Of a stretch of DNA of 64,000 nucleotides, positions 1 to 12,115 are shown piece by piece. The DNA is from Nomia melanderi (Eukaryota > Arthropoda > Insecta > Hymenoptera > Halictidae), in assembly GCF_051020985.1 (NCBI RefSeq), contig NC_135000.1, positions 1,178,001-1,242,000 on the forward strand, written 5' to 3'. Below the pieces are notes generated by a model. The model worked only from the letters and a program-made list of their open reading frames with translations. It did not search any database and had not been told where the DNA came from. Both the position numbers and the translations under genes were made by a program. Every line of letters starts with the position of its first letter. Within the stretch, counting starts at the first letter, position 1.

Positions 1-1185
1 CCATTTTAATAAGACGCTATTTTTAACATGAGGCTCCAGAGTTTCATAAAAATTGAACAATTTTAAATGTATGAAATAAGATGATTATTAAAATAAAATT
101 GTCATATAGCTATCAATATTTAAGTTCTTGCGAAAAAATGTTCTTTTCTCAAATTAATTAAAAAGAAATGGAACTAATGAAATAACTCTGTGAAATAGGG
201 CTGAACCGGTACCATGAATTGCAGCATTCAATGATAAATGCAAGTTGCACTCAGGCATAATGAAATTTTTTCGACTTATATGCTGTTATCGATTTCCAAG
301 CTGTGTAGTGACACTTCTGTCAACGTTGTGGCCTCATTTCATTCTTTCAGCAGTTCTTTGTGCCGAATACTTACTGCGTTTGAGCTTTCTTCTTTTAGAC
401 GTTCGGGTAACACTCAATCATCAGGCGTTGTCTCTGGCATCTGATAAGCTTAATTGATAACTTCAAGGCATTGTTTATCTTTTATTGCCATTAATAATAT
501 GGTTGCTCCATCGTTGATCACATGTGACGTACCCGCAGCAATATTTAAAATAGAGACTCTATTGTGAGGCATAGGAATATAAATAAACTATATAGTCTGT
601 TATAATATAATATAATTAATATTATAATATTAAATATAACGCAATGCATCAATACATCATTGTTTAGTATAATATATGATATGATTATATTATACAGTAT
701 ATAATATTATTTATATTAAATATAAATTGCATTTAGATTCTCGAGTAACATTATTCTTTCATTACTTTTCAACATTTTTAAAAGTACCTTTTTCTAATGT
801 ACGTTTGTCCAAAGCTTCGTAAATTGATCTTATCGAATCAAGTATATAATAGAGTTTTTAAGTCTCATAATTTTATATTTCTACACTCGATCAATAGTTT
901 TTGTTCTTTAGTAATTGATCCTTAAATTGAATTGACCTTTCTTCTAGATCCATCTATAATTGAAGACGTTCAGCTTTAGTACCATTTATTGCCTAAATCT
1001 CTCTATATTATTGCCTCTGTAACGTCTATACGTCTCTGTGTTTTTATTAATACCTTTATTAATTTGTCTCTTTTTGCCATTACACATTATCTTTTATCAA
1101 TCTTTATCTACTATTTTATTTCATTCGTACGTTCATTTATCCTTGTATATTCTATTTTTACTTGGAATACAGAAAATACTACATC
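1..1185. other. AT-rich DNA, no supported feature
   Basis: There is low-complexity AT sequence (notably ATAATATAATAT runs around 600-715). Short frames around 238-457 and 989-1195 have no protein-like composition. Nothing else was recognised. Confidence 0.5.
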
Positions 1186-1916
1186 TATAGGGTGAGTCGT
1201 TAGATAGTACCACTTTAATTTACTTCTAAACTATTTATTTTATAAAAAATGTTTGAAACAAAAGTTACACGATATCAGACGGTGAGTCAAGTGTAATAGT
1301 TAGTTTTTTTTATATATAGGAGTTTCGTCAATATGTAAAGGTGACCTTGAGTTTACCTATAATGTGTCATATTTGATTTTGCCATTTAAAAGGAAATTAA
1401 ATTTTGGCTTAAGGCATATGCGATTAAATATTAATATTTATCGAGATACTGTTATAAACAATATTTATAATCACGGTAAATTCGCGTATCGAATAGACAT
1501 GAGCTGCATGACTTTTTCATTCACATAAATTCCATCACTTTACCTCAAGAAACATCTCAATGCTCATTAATTTTTCATCACATGTACCCTTATAATTTTT
1601 TAAGCAGAATTCAGTTCTCCTTCGAACAGCAGAATCAAATATTTAAGTATCATAAACTAAAAATACAAGGTCACCTTCATATCTTGATAAAAAAACCATA
1701 TATAAAAAGATTAATTATTACATTTTACCCATCACTTATTTCTTCTAATATCTTTTTATAATTAATTACTTATTCTTTGAATAATTCTTTTTAATAATTC
1801 TTCCAACAGTTTCCTAACAGCCCCCTCTGAATAAATTCTGAGCAAACCATTTTTTAATAGAATATATAGTTCAGAAGTAAATTTAGGTGGGGTCGTTAAA
1901 TGACTCACCCTGTATA
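1186..1916. mobile_element. Palindromic element ending in CACCCTGTATA
   Basis: The left end (tatagggtgagtcgttag, then a tract with aatttacttctaaactat) is the inverted complement of the right end (ttcagaagtaaattt … gactcaccctgtata), giving terminal inverted repeats of about 50 bp. A second inverted pair lies inside: tttatatatagg…aaggtgacct near 1307-1351 against aggtcacctt…ccatatata near 1668-1712. No coding capacity. The TIR motif ACAGGGTGAGTC recurs in this window at other palindromic elements. The superfamily is not assigned. Confidence 0.6.
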
Positions 1917-1919
1917 AAT

Positions 1920-2300
1920 AAATAATGATTTTCGTTCACTTGACCGCCATCAAACCGCCCCAACCTCGTCCCAAGCAACTCCTGAATGAAACATTCACCG
2001 AGCCTTGCACTTTCGACCGAGCACACGATCATTGTTAAAATCGATTTCCCCCGAGCCATTCAGATGCACGGTAATCCCTTAAGCGCTTCGCAACGTCTCG
2101 AGCATTCGACGGTGCTCCGCGAAGTAATACTACACTTCATCCCGAGACGCGCGTGACAGCCAACGGTGTAACATTACGCCTCGTTGTGAACTCGTCTCTT
2201 TCTTTTGACCTGATACGTTTCTGAGAGAGAAACAGAGAGAGAGTTAACCCTTGCACTACCAAGGGGAGATACCTCGAACTCACCATGTCATATTTTCTGT
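1920..2300. other. Unique, moderately GC-rich segment
   Basis: From about 1940 to 2220 the composition is noticeably more GC-rich (for example CCGAGACGCGCGTGACAGCC) than the flanks. No long open frame, splice-delimited exon or repeat was recognised. Confidence 0.4.
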
Positions 2301-2387
2301 CTTTATTTCCTTATCACTGCGGGTAACATTTTCAGAGAATTAAAGTTAAAAATTCTTTAAAAATTGGTAGATAAAATTCTGAGAAAA

Positions 2388-2627
2388 TTAACCCTTTGCA
2401 CTCGAGAGGCGACTCTCAGTCACTATTTAATTCGATATACCAAAATTCTAAAGTATTCCATAAAATATTAAGTTTCGCGTAATCTATAAATATGTTAAAA
2501 ATTGAATTAATAATTTTGTTTCTTAATGTGTGTTCTCTCGTTCAGTTCGTTTCAAAGAATGTCATCTATAACTCATTGGAAGATCTTGAATATTTCTAGT
2601 GAAAGACTTCCGAATGCAAAGGGTTGA
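2388..2627 (+). mobile_element. T1 TTAA element
   Basis: It starts TTAACCCTTTGCACTCGAGA with an internal near-palindrome of GACTCTCAGTC type. It ends CTTCCGAATGCAAAGGGTTGA, with the terminal TTAA degraded to TTGA. About 240 bp, non-coding. It lies inside an older AT-rich repeat (GAAAAAATTAA / GGTAAAATTCTG motifs, 2330-2800). Confidence 0.8.
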
Positions 2628-2724
2628 ATTGAAATATTAACAAAGTTCCGAAAAAATTAACGGATAAAATTTAAAAATAATGAAATATTAAAATGTTCTT
2701 CGAAAAGTAACGAGTAAAATTATG

Positions 2725-3590
2725 AAAAAATTAAGTTAAAAAATTCTTTAAGAATTAACTGGTAAAATTTTGAAAAAATTAAATTTAAAAATTCAGAGGA
2801 GTATAAAGCAGTAACCTGTAAGAAACGCCAGTCATCGTCAGAAGACGATTAGCATAACGATTATATCAAAGCGCAAAATATTCGAAATGTATTCAGCAGA
2901 ATTATATACACGGTGCACCACCTAATTTGAGCACCTCAATTATATCTCGCCAATCTTTTACGATGGAAGGAAAAAAGTATTTATTTCGAAGGGATAAATG
3001 TAACTGATAGGCAAATAAAATTGTCTGAAGGTCATTTTTCTCAAAATTTCAAAACGCCAATAATCGTCTTCTTACAGTTATTTTATCATTTTTATCGAGT
3101 TCGTAATCTTTATAAATTTGTTATACTCAAGGTCGTATGAAGGTCATGGTAATGTAGGTCGTTGAATTGGTCTCAAGGTCGGTTATCTCTTATCAAGATA
3201 ACAGAAACATGTACACCCATCTAAAACATCTTCGATGACCATGAAAGTTCAAAAAATATGTCCTTGAGAAAATTGTTTCATCTACTTCCTCATTCGTCCT
3301 TTTGAGCCAAATATTTATTTCCTTCGACATTTCTTTTTTTGTCATAAATAATAAGTGTGATAGTTAAAATGCTCAAGTTAAGTGAGACACCTTATATACA
3401 ATTCTTTTCGAACAAAATGTGCATTGATATAAGCGTTATCATCACTATCTTCTGATGATGGCTACCGTCTCTTGCAGGTTACTGTTTCTTACTTGTTTGA
3501 ATTTTTAAATTTCATTTTTTCAGAATTGTTCATCTGTTAATTTTTAAAGAACTTCTTAATCTAATATTTAAGGTGCTGAAGTTAAATAGG
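2725..3590. repeat. Long foldback (inverted) repeat with nested palindromic element
   Basis: The left arm (about 2725-2925, including gcagtaacctgtaagaaacg and catcgtcagaagacgatt) is the degenerate inverted complement of the right arm (about 3400-3585, including tatcttctgatgatggctac and cttgcaggttactg). The centre, 2907-3395, has its own inverted ends (acacggtgcaccacctaatt … agtgagacaccttatata). A further CACCCTGTATA end sits at 3591-3603. No protein-coding frame. Total span is about 860 bp. Confidence 0.6.
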
Positions 3591-3604
3591 ACACCCTGTA
3601 TATC

Positions 3605-6110
3605 GTAAAGGTATGAAAGGTTTTATCCACAGCAAAAATGCTAAGTAAACGTTAAGTCATCATTTAGTGAATTAAATTTAGTAAATAAAACTAAGTATTT
3701 CGTAAAGGTGAATACAAAATGGTCCCACCCCTTTTAGCAATTCGCATTTTAACTCGTTAACTGTGAAATTTAGTTTTAAAAGTTTCGCCAATGTTTTTTT
3801 ATAAAATATAATGATAAGTACATACATCAAACGTCAGGCAAATGTACCTATAATATATTTTAATAATTATTTAAATATTCATTTTAAAAAAATTGATGAG
3901 CCGTTTATTTTAATAGTTACTTAACTCTATTTTTTAAAAAATCAAGGCAATGGTTATAATAGTTACAATTTTACATTGTCTTTTTATTTTCAAATGATTC
4001 TTTTATGAAGATAAGGTAATTTCAAAATAAACGGCTGAAATAATTCATTATTGAAAAAATTAGTATTGTTTGAGATTTTAATATAACGCGTATATATGTC
4101 AAATGTAGTTAACTTTAATTAATTCTCAGAAAATGGATGAAAATTTTGTCTCATAATACAACCCCCATTTCACGTAAGTTTTAAACAGAAATTCTACATT
4201 AAACGTAAAGCACATTATTAACTGCGCGCATTAACATTATTTATGTGTACATTACATGATTGCATAAATGAATTCCTAAATAGGCAAATGCATACAAATA
4301 CAACAGTAAATTACCACTGAATAACATACACTTTGTAGTACGAAGGTTGACCCTTTTAATTCAAAAGTTTTTTCGCTAAATATATTTATAATCTAATTTT
4401 TTTCCTATATTAGATACATAATCACAAAACAGAATATAGAACTATTTTATTTCGATACGTAAAATCTAATTACATTATATAAAATTTGATATTGAATATC
4501 AACTTCCATCATTTTGCTATGTCAAACCAAATGGTAGTTCTGAGTTGAGTGTAAAAGGTAAACGTTAAACGGTACTCAAAGGCATACAAATCGAATTACT
4601 GTTACTCGTTCAGTTAAACGATAATTTTTTTAAAACTTTCCGTATTTATACTTAATGTTACATAAAACGATGACATTCAGCACGATAAACGTGCACAGAT
4701 TGATAACGCAACTCAATTACATAATTTGATATTATATTTTTTGTATCTCTTTCACTTCATTGTAGTCGATAAGGAGCAAAGATTTTTATAAGAAATATGA
4801 AACAATGTATTAACTGTATATTTTGTACTCTTGTTATTGTCTAAAAGATTATTAGAAAATAGTAGATAATGTCACACTTTCCCAATCTCGAAAGAAGGCA
4901 GAATATAAAAAAATAAAAAAAATGTTTATGCTGATTTAACCAAGAATTAATTATCTTCAAGGTAACGTTCGATTTTTTTAATATCTTCAGTATTTTTAGA
5001 AATACTGAAAATTTGTCTTTTTTGGCGAAGATCAAAACCTTGCCTTTAACTGTCCGTGATTTTCTCATTTTGTTAACTAATAAAACAATTTTACTTTATT
5101 TTGAAGATAATCTGTTTTTCTTTAACTAGGTATCAAAATTTATTTTTCTATTTCAAACCTTTTTTACATTGAGTGCACATTAATACGGTTTTTCTAGACA
5201 TGAAGTAAAAAACGTTCTATCATTTTATAATTTTAAACAATAAAAAAAGTATTACTCTTCAGGTAAGACATCTCTTAATCCTTAAAAGGCCGATATTCTT
5301 TCAAAAATATAGCGTTCAGTATTCTCCGAGTTGTGTATATAATGTATACTGTACACACAATATAAATATACAGGGTGTTAAAAAAGATGGTTGCAGTATT
5401 TATGTGGTAAATCGAACACACTATACCCACAAAGAATTTATTCTAAGGCTCTTTTGAAAGCGTTACTAAAAATAGAATGAAATTTTAACCTTTCAGGGTT
5501 ATTATATTAGGTCAATCTTAATATTATTATATTAATATATTATATTTTTATTTTTATTATATATTATTACATTAATATAAAATAATGATATTAAGATTAC
5601 TTAATTTTTTACTTTTATTATGTTACGAATATAATACATATTTTATGGCATTCGATGGACCAACGTGAATAATATAAATTCGACGCTTCACATGTACCTA
5701 ACCTAATTATAGGCACATAATAAGTAAATACATATACATGGTGTGAAAAAGAATATTGTTAGATTTTTGTATATAAGTAGAATAATTTGTGTCATTTGTT
5801 TACTTTGAATCTTGAAATGTTACTAAACACGATTTTCTATTATTTTTTTAAGGATATATATTATCTCCTTAAGTTTTCGACAAAGATATAAAAATGACGA
5901 TACATAGTATTACTCCCCCCGTTATACAAATTATCAGTGTTTGTCTGTGAAATACTTCAATATTTACTATTTACTAAAATTTGTAGCTGAATTTCCTTTA
6001 CGTCTTTAAATTTGGTTTAAAAAACGCAAATGATGTTCAACATTTTAAATGGCCCCAATTTATTGATCAAGAAATATATATTATATTAACACATTGTTAC
6101 CATATCAAAT
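3605..6110. other. AT-rich stretch, mostly featureless
   Basis: It contains a decayed inner fragment of a T5 element (about 4650-4750, with catgacattcagc-like and tgataacgcaactcaatta sequence) and a palindromic-element end (tacagggtgttaaaaaagatgg) at about 5370, with a related motif (catggtgtgaaaaagaatattg) near 5738. No gene recognised. The minus-strand frame 4841-5068 is low complexity. Confidence 0.4.
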
Positions 6111-6244
6111 CATATTTTGGAAACTCTTAAGATTTCAATCTATATTTATGTACCAATTATAATGTTATATATATTTATGGGTACTTTTGTATTATACGGA
6201 CTGCCTTTGTTTTTACGAAATAAAATATTCATAATAAAAGTAAT

Positions 6245-6375
6245 AATAATGACAGTAATAATAGTAATAACATTCATAATAATAATGACAACAGTAATAG
6301 TAATAACATTCATAGTAATAATGACAACAGTAATAGTAATAACATTCATAATAATAATGACAATAATAATAATAA
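6245..6375. repeat. 36-bp tandem repeat (about 3 copies)
   Basis: The unit acagtaatagtaataacatt + catagtaataatgaca is repeated about three times and then degrades into (AAT)n. The 131-aa open frame over it is an artefact of the repeat. A related sequence (ggactgcctttgtttttacg against agactgcctttgtctttaag) occurs before and after at about 6200 and 6712, indicating a local direct duplication. Confidence 0.7.
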
Positions 6376-6805
6376 TACTTAATAGCTCCTTGTTATTAGG
6401 TTGTCTCATAAGTTTCTTCAACAAGTTTCTTAAGAAAGAAGGTAACAAATCGAAACAAATTGTACATAATTCTATAACACAGTATAAACATAAAATATCG
6501 TGCCTGCATTAAGTATTACCACTAGAACCACGGAGCACTCAAATTGACGTATATAAATTTTACTAGGAGATCTCTAAGAGTACATCTATTGAAATTTCGA
6601 TTCACTTATGACTTAATTTGCGTATTAGTAAATTATTTTTTTAATCATCGTGAAAGCGGAATTCAAAAATTGGTTCGGACATTTCAGAAATTTGGGTATT
6701 TACTTATTATACAGACTGCCTTTGTCTTTAAGAAATAAAATATTAATAATAATAGTAATAACAATGATAGTACTAATAACAAAATATCAATAATGTGTTA
6801 TAATA

Positions 6806-7048
6806 TTAACACGTTCACTGTCACGAGAATTTCGACCGTTGTGTTATAGTAAATTCCTTTATTATAGAGGAAAGTGGTATTAGAAATAATTATTAATGTT
6901 TTGGTATTACAGTACACATATATAACACTATTATCTAACTTCTTGCGTTACTAAATATTTTGATTCAATATCAATTTTCTTATTGTAATTGTTTTCAAGC
7001 ATTTTGGAAGCTCCGGTCATTGGTGACCACTGGCAGTCAACGTGTTAA
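6806..7048 (+). mobile_element. T2 TTAA element
   Basis: It begins TTAACACGTTCACTGTCACG and ends GGTCATTGGTGACCACTGGC…GTCAACGTGTTAA. The palindrome GGTCATTGGTGACC lies just inside the right end. 243 bp, no coding frame, both TTAA ends intact. Confidence 0.85.
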
Positions 7049-7394
7049 AGAAATACTAACCCAGATCTAACCTAAATAACTGACCAGCGCGACGTTCAGT
7101 CAGAAAACAAAAGTGATTGTACGTAAGTGTCTGGTATTCTCATTATTGAAAGCAAATCCGAACCGATGGACCTACAATCGCATCAAAGTAGTTAAAAATT
7201 TTGCGTTGCCCTGTATGAAGTGATAAGATTGCGGGTATCTACGCGTTTATGATGCAGCCAAATGATAATCGATTATTAAATTCAGAAACTTTATTGTCCA
7301 CTATAAGTTATAACAGCAAAGAATGAACTCGAAAGATCCGAATGAGAGTTATTCCCAGATCTAAGATGAAATTAACCCATTTATCATACAAATG

Positions 7395-8151
7395 GGTTGC
7401 TCATTTGCTAAATTGATCAACTCCTTCTTTCCGAATTTTTTAAGATTCTATCATTAAAGCGTTTCGTTGGCTCTTAATTTTATATATTTGAAATAAAAAT
7501 TATAACTGAGTTTGGTACTACAAAACAATAAAAAGTCTTTTGATCATGTAAACATTGCAATAATAATAAAAATTATTTTGAGGATTTAGTATTTTAAACA
7601 TTTTACATGTTCGATAGATTTAAACTACACTTACAATAATAAAGCAAAATTCATTCTATACTGATTATTTGATTTTGCATTTAGAGGGAAATTTTCAGAA
7701 TCAATTGTATTAATAATAATATTAATTTAATAAATCAGCAATAATTTAAAGACATGCCTACGGGTTCATATAATTTCTTCAAAAATTCCTAGGACTGGAG
7801 AAAAGTAGACAAAAAACCACCCGTCCGTTAAGTATTAATCGATTTGCCCAATGAATCGTTCGAATGAATGGCTCACTTGTCAAATCGATTAACTCGAGTT
7901 TTTGCATTTAATATTTTATCGTTAAAACGCTTCATTGGCTCTTGACTTCTCATATTAAAAATAAATTTCCTTATTACTGTGTGTAATACCACGAAATAAC
8001 AAAAATTCTATTGCCCATAAAAAGCTTGCAGTAATAATAAAAATTACTTCGGGGTTATACTATTTTATACATTTCACATACTCTTTAGATTAAAGCTACA
8101 CCTGTAATAATCAAGTAAAATACGTTCTATAATGATTATTTAATTTTCTAT
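7395..8151. repeat. Two direct copies of a ~450-bp dispersed repeat
   Basis: The segment from about 7405 (gctcatttgctaaattgatc … tctatcattaaagcgtttcg … tgcaataataataaaaatta) repeats from about 7868 (gctcacttgtcaaatcgatt … tatcgttaaaacgcttcatt … tgcagtaataataaaaatta). Related copies lie near 15180-15450, 30785-31100, 39345-39440, 58090-58470 and 60545-60740. The ends resemble GAGCCACTCAATGAGCAAAT and GGAGTTAATCGATTTG in inverted order, so this is probably an old non-autonomous element. Confidence 0.6.
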
Positions 8152-8616
8152 TTAACACTAAACGTACCACGTCCGGTGAAATGTCCGATACTTCCAAATT
8201 AAAAAATGCATCTATAGTTTACCTTTCTGGTTAACAACAAATGAAAATACGTAATCGGTTTCTTATTATTCAAAAGTTATTTTATATATTGTCTCCGTAT
8301 GAACCCTTTGCGCTCGGGAGGTGACCCTCAGTCACCACTTGTTCTGACGCAGTAAAACTATAAAATTTAATATTTAATGTTCAATTTCGTGTAATGCCTC
8401 GATGCGTGAAATATTGGAATAAAATAGTTTTGTTCCTCAATGCACTTTTGACTTCCCTTCGAGTTAGTTTCAAAGAATATCGTCTTTGTCTTGTCAAAAA
8501 ATGTTAAATATTTCTAGTGAGAAACTTCCTAGTGCAAAGGGTTAAATCAACTATCACCTATATTCCTGTCGCAAAAATATGATCGGCAGCTTAAGTGCCG
8601 GTATTTTTAGTATTAA
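8152..8616. mobile_element. T18 TTAA element, host of a T1 insertion
   Basis: The left end TTAACACTAAACGTACCACG and the right end gccggtatttttagtattaa are inverted and TTAA-bounded. The element is interrupted at 8301-8545 by T1. Confidence 0.5.
8301..8545 (+). mobile_element. T1 TTAA element nested in T18
   Basis: It starts TGAACCCTTTGCGCTCGGGA followed by the palindrome GGTGACCCTCAGTCACC, and ends CTTCCTAGTGCAAAGGGTTAA. 245 bp. The left TTAA has decayed to TGAA. Confidence 0.8.
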
Positions 8617-8718
8617 ATGGAAATTTTGAAAATTATTATACCTACTGTATCGCTTTCCTCCACTTTTGGTTTTATGGAGTCAACCCTTTGCGGTTCGAAG
8701 TGCTCTTGGCCTCTCGCT

Positions 8719-8969
8719 TTAACCCCTTGCCACATTATTTACTTTTGCTACGAAGCTCGTACCAGATGTTTCTATCAGCAGTTTAGAAGAAACGCAAAGA
8801 AATTGTCCATTCCACTTTAAGTACAAATTTACTTTCAAGATAATGTATTGGTAATAGCAAAATAGTATTTTGCTTTGATCCATGCGCATTGAACAACATT
8901 CATGTTTATTAAACTAGTCCCGAAATCTTCATCACGAGTCTCACTCGTCATTGTATGGAAAGGGGTTAA
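8719..8969. mobile_element. T3 TTAA element
   Basis: It starts TTAACCCCTTGCCACATTAT and ends cttcatcacgagtctcactc…ATGGAAAGGGGTTAA. The CACGAGTCTCACTCG palindrome near the right end is typical of T3. 251 bp. Confidence 0.8.
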
Positions 8970-9105
8970 TGTTCATATCGACATTATTTCATTTGATTAC
9001 AGCTTAATATGACGCTCTGATTACTTATTCAAGAATAACTAAAAATCACTGAAATGGTACCATTAAATGGTACAATTGTACTACAAATGAACATAGAAAA
9101 AATTA

Positions 9106-9330
9106 TTAACACTTGAACTACCCAGCATTTAATACGATTAATATGTAATTCCTATAAAAATTGTAACAATAGATTATTTTCAATTTTTTCAGACATTTAT
9201 TATAGTAATCAAGAGGAACTATTTATTTTCAAAATCATTTCGAATATTCAGTGCTTTGAAAATATCAATAATTGCTAAACAAAGCAATTGAAACCAGTCA
9301 TTTTGACTGGTACCGTAGTTCCAGTGTTAA
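9106..9330 (+). mobile_element. T7 TTAA element
   Basis: TTAACACTTGAACTACCCAG at the left; CAGTCATTTTGACTGGTACC…TAGTTCCAGTGTTAA at the right. The subterminal palindrome is CCAGTCATTTTGACTGG. 225 bp, the same length as the copy at 29917-30141. Confidence 0.85.
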
Positions 9331-9682
9331 AATAAGTAGACGTTGCAATAAAATCGAATGTCTGACTCGACATAGGACTGTTAACCCCTTGCCCTATGAT
9401 TCCTTTTTCAGTTCTGTTCGATACGACTACTTTGTCATTAGTAATTTATTGGGAAAAGAGAAAAATTGTATGCATATTCTGTGTCTATTATTGCTCTTAA
9501 CACTTTGGCTGCCACGGTGGTCACCGATACCGGAACTTCCAAATTGCTGAAGAACAATTACAATAAAACAATTGATCTTAAATAAAAATATTTAATAACA
9601 TAAGTAGCTAAATCATAATGTAATATGACTGCTGTAATAGTAAATTATTAATAATTATTTTCAATATCATTTGCCTTTGTTA

Positions 9683-10180
9683 TTAACCACTTGCACTGGA
9701 AAGGCGTGCCACGCACGTCGAGACGTTTCTATCCCAAAATTCTCAATGATGTCTTTCGCGCATTGATCATTTTGTTGCATTACACATATTAGATTACTTT
9801 GAAATGTTTCAGTCTATACAGAATGATTAACCCCTTGTCCTACAACAACGAGTGAGACTCGTGATGAAGAGTTTCAACATGATTCAACAAATATATACAT
9901 TATTTAGTTAATTCGAATTCAAAGTGAATATTATTCTTCTGTAATCAACCATTATACTTAAAAGAAAATATAGACATAACATATGCTTAGAATTTTTCTC
10001 TTCTTCCAATGAATTATTAATGACAAAGTAGCCGTATCGATCAGGGTTGAGAAAGAAATCATAGGCCAAGGGGGTAACAAACAAAACAAGTGTACATATC
10101 AGCGTAAAATACGTAAAAACAAAATTCACCGCAGGAGACTTTGCCAAATTTCAGAATTCATTTCCAGCGCAAGTGGTTAA
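9683..10180. mobile_element. T11 TTAA element, third layer
   Basis: Left TTAACCACTTGCACTGGAAA followed by GGCGTGCCACGCACG. Right ATTTCCAGCGCAAGTGGTTAA. It contains the T3 element at 9827-10077. Confidence 0.7.
9827..10077. mobile_element. T3 TTAA element, innermost layer
   Basis: Left TTAACCCCTTGTCCTACAAC with AACGAGTGAGACTCGTGATG. Right aatcataggccaagggggtaa, where the terminal TTAA has lost one T. About 250 bp; nearly the same sequence as the T3 at 12387-12634. Confidence 0.8.
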
Positions 10181-10370
10181 AAAATGAGTATTATTATTCA
10201 ATACGCTGGAAATTCTCGTGGCAGTCAACGTGTTAAGTATAATAACTGATTACAGATAACGTTTACTTTGAATTCGAATAAATCGAATAATACTCGTGTT
10301 TGTTAAGTGATATTGAAAATCTTCACCACGAGCCTGACACGTTGTTAGAAGGCAAGGGGTTAAGGGTTAT

Positions 10371-11000
10371 TCGATTTGGAAAGTAAGCCATTCGGATATG
10401 GCAACGTCCTTTCTGAACACCGTGTATATCTCGAACCAGAACAGAACAGCCGTCGTGCGGCCGGTGTATCGATCGCCGCTGGTGGTGTACCGTACAGTTC
10501 GTGTCGGGGCTCTTCTTCACGGTCACGACCTCTCCGCAGAGGTCTAGGCGATTGACGAGAAGCGATGAAAATCTAGAGGGCCGCAGGGAAAAGAAACACG
10601 AGGATTAGGACGGGAGGCGGACAACACACGCCACCCGATCGGACCTTGAACATTTGGACAGGCTGGGTCGGCAACGTCAGCTGGTTTCAATATGTTGCAT
10701 CGTTGCATCCTGTGCACTGCCCTGCGGAACACGATAAGCAGAACCCCTACGAGTTCGGACCGCTTCGAAACAAAACCGTTGGGAGATTAGGCTTCCGGTG
10801 TTGCCTGGAGATTTGGAATTTCCCGATAACGAATTCTTCTGGCACGTTCGCTACCGGTGTTTAGGTTACGTCTGCGCGACGACCGATGTTTCGTACTCTC
10901 TTGCGGTCGGAAACTTTTCGAGGCTTCTTAATTGTAAAGCTGCTTCTATAACATTTTCTCCGATTGTGAAGTTACAGTTTATGATGATACAATTCATATT
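10371..11000. other. Unique GC-rich island
   Basis: From about 10400 to 10920 the DNA is GC-rich, unlike its neighbours (ggccggtgtatcgatcgccg and similar). Overlapping 60-73-codon frames exist on both strands, but none has splice sites or composition that convinces. It could be a regulatory island or an unrecognised exon. Confidence 0.35.
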
Positions 11001-11019
11001 TCAATTTGCAGTGCTCTAA

Positions 11020-11400
11020 TTTATAGTATTTTAATTTAGAATGGTACGAATTACAATATTTTAATTTATTCTGCCTTAGTTGGTAATATTACTTTTTACA
11101 ATGTTTCAATTTAGAATGTTTGAGTGGACAATGTTACAATTTACAATGTTACAGTTCATTATGTTTCAATTTGCAGTGTTCTAATTTATAGTATTTTAAG
11201 CTAGAATGTCACAAATTACAATATTTTAATTTACCCTGTTTTAATTTGTAATATTACAGTTTACAATGGTATAATTTATAATGTTTCACTTGACATTGTT
11301 ACAATTTACAATGTTACAGTTTACATTGTTTCAATTTACAGTATTATAATGTACCGTGTTTCAATGTATATTAAACTTTACACATCAATATACAACGTCA
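11020..11400. repeat. AT-rich tandem repeat of ~20-22-bp units
   Basis: Units of the form tttacaatgttacaa / tttcaatttacagtattata alternate through the interval with drift. No element ends seen. Confidence 0.65.
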
Positions 11401-12115
11401 CAAACTACGATACTTCAAACATTAATTCCTAATGTTAGTAATTATAACATTAGTGTCCAATTAATCCAAGAACATTTCATAAAAACTTTTCTCTCTTGAG
11501 AATTCAGAAATAATAATTAGACCACTATTATTCCGAGCCACTCAAATATATGTAGGTCTTCTTAAAGAAAGTCCATCGACTCCCGATAACCGGGTTACAA
11601 ACGCGAAATTCGGCTGCAGAAATTTCGTACCCTTCGGAAAGAAGAACGTGCATCGGTTATTCATCCAGGTACATACTTATTGATTTATCGGGGGGTGAAC
11701 GATCAGCGCCGACAACGAACCGAACGTCGAGGCACACGCGTTATTGTTCTGCTGCTTGTCGTACCGTATCCTATATAGCTGTGACTTATGAAATACCCGG
11801 GTACCCAAGTTATCGACGAAATACCCAAGTAACATGTGGGCTCATAAAATTTTAACTGCTTTTGTAACTGACTGCAAAATATATAACTAGTAGTACTTGA
11901 CCCTCCGAGTTTTATTTTCAAATAACTGTTTTATTTTTATTATTCTATACGAAAAAACGAATTATATATATACCGAATATTAGGCTAACATAAGGATGGT
12001 ACTGGAGTGAAACATATTCGGAGATCGTTTGCATACCCGTGTAAATACCTTTTCGAATACCTGAGTATCCAGCAGGTCGGGTAGTAATAGCACTAGTAGC
12101 AGTTATAAGACTGAA

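Larger units (their letters stand above)
9497..10236 (-). mobile_element. T2 TTAA element, second layer
   Basis: Left TTAACACTTTGGCTGCCACG with GGTGGTCACCGATACCGG. Right TTCTCGTGGCAGTCAACGTG TTAA. It is split at 9683-10180 by a T11 element. Confidence 0.8.
9381..10363. mobile_element. T3 TTAA element, outer layer of a four-level nest
   Basis: The left part (9381-9496, TTAACCCCTTGCCCTATGAT …) and the right part (10237-10363, agtataataactgattacag … cttcaccacgagcctgacac … GGCAAGGGGTTAA) together make a standard T3 element of about 245 bp once the T2 insertion at 9497-10236 is removed. The break falls at a TTAA. Confidence 0.85.
8680..10370 (-). mobile_element. Probable T12 TTAA element split by several insertions
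   Basis: The left end (TCAACCCTTTGCGGTTCGAA…GTGCTCTTGG) and the inner sequence around 9000-9105 (gacgctctgattacttattc … tacaaatgaacatagaaaaa) match, in reverse, the intact T12 at 54425-54694. The sequence is interrupted by T3 (8719-8969), T7 (9106-9330) and the T3/T2/T11/T3 nest (9381-10363). The right end near 10363-10370 (gactg|ttaagggtta) is a weak match, so the outer limit is tentative. Confidence 0.4.

Noticed and set aside
6117..6512. 131-codon frame rich in Ile/Thr/Val
   Set aside because: It is translation of a 36-bp AT-rich tandem repeat, and the opposite strand is equally open.
10323..11019. Overlapping frames in the GC-rich island as exons
   Set aside because: Several frames are open on both strands simply because of composition. 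No acceptor/donor pair gives a consistent exon.
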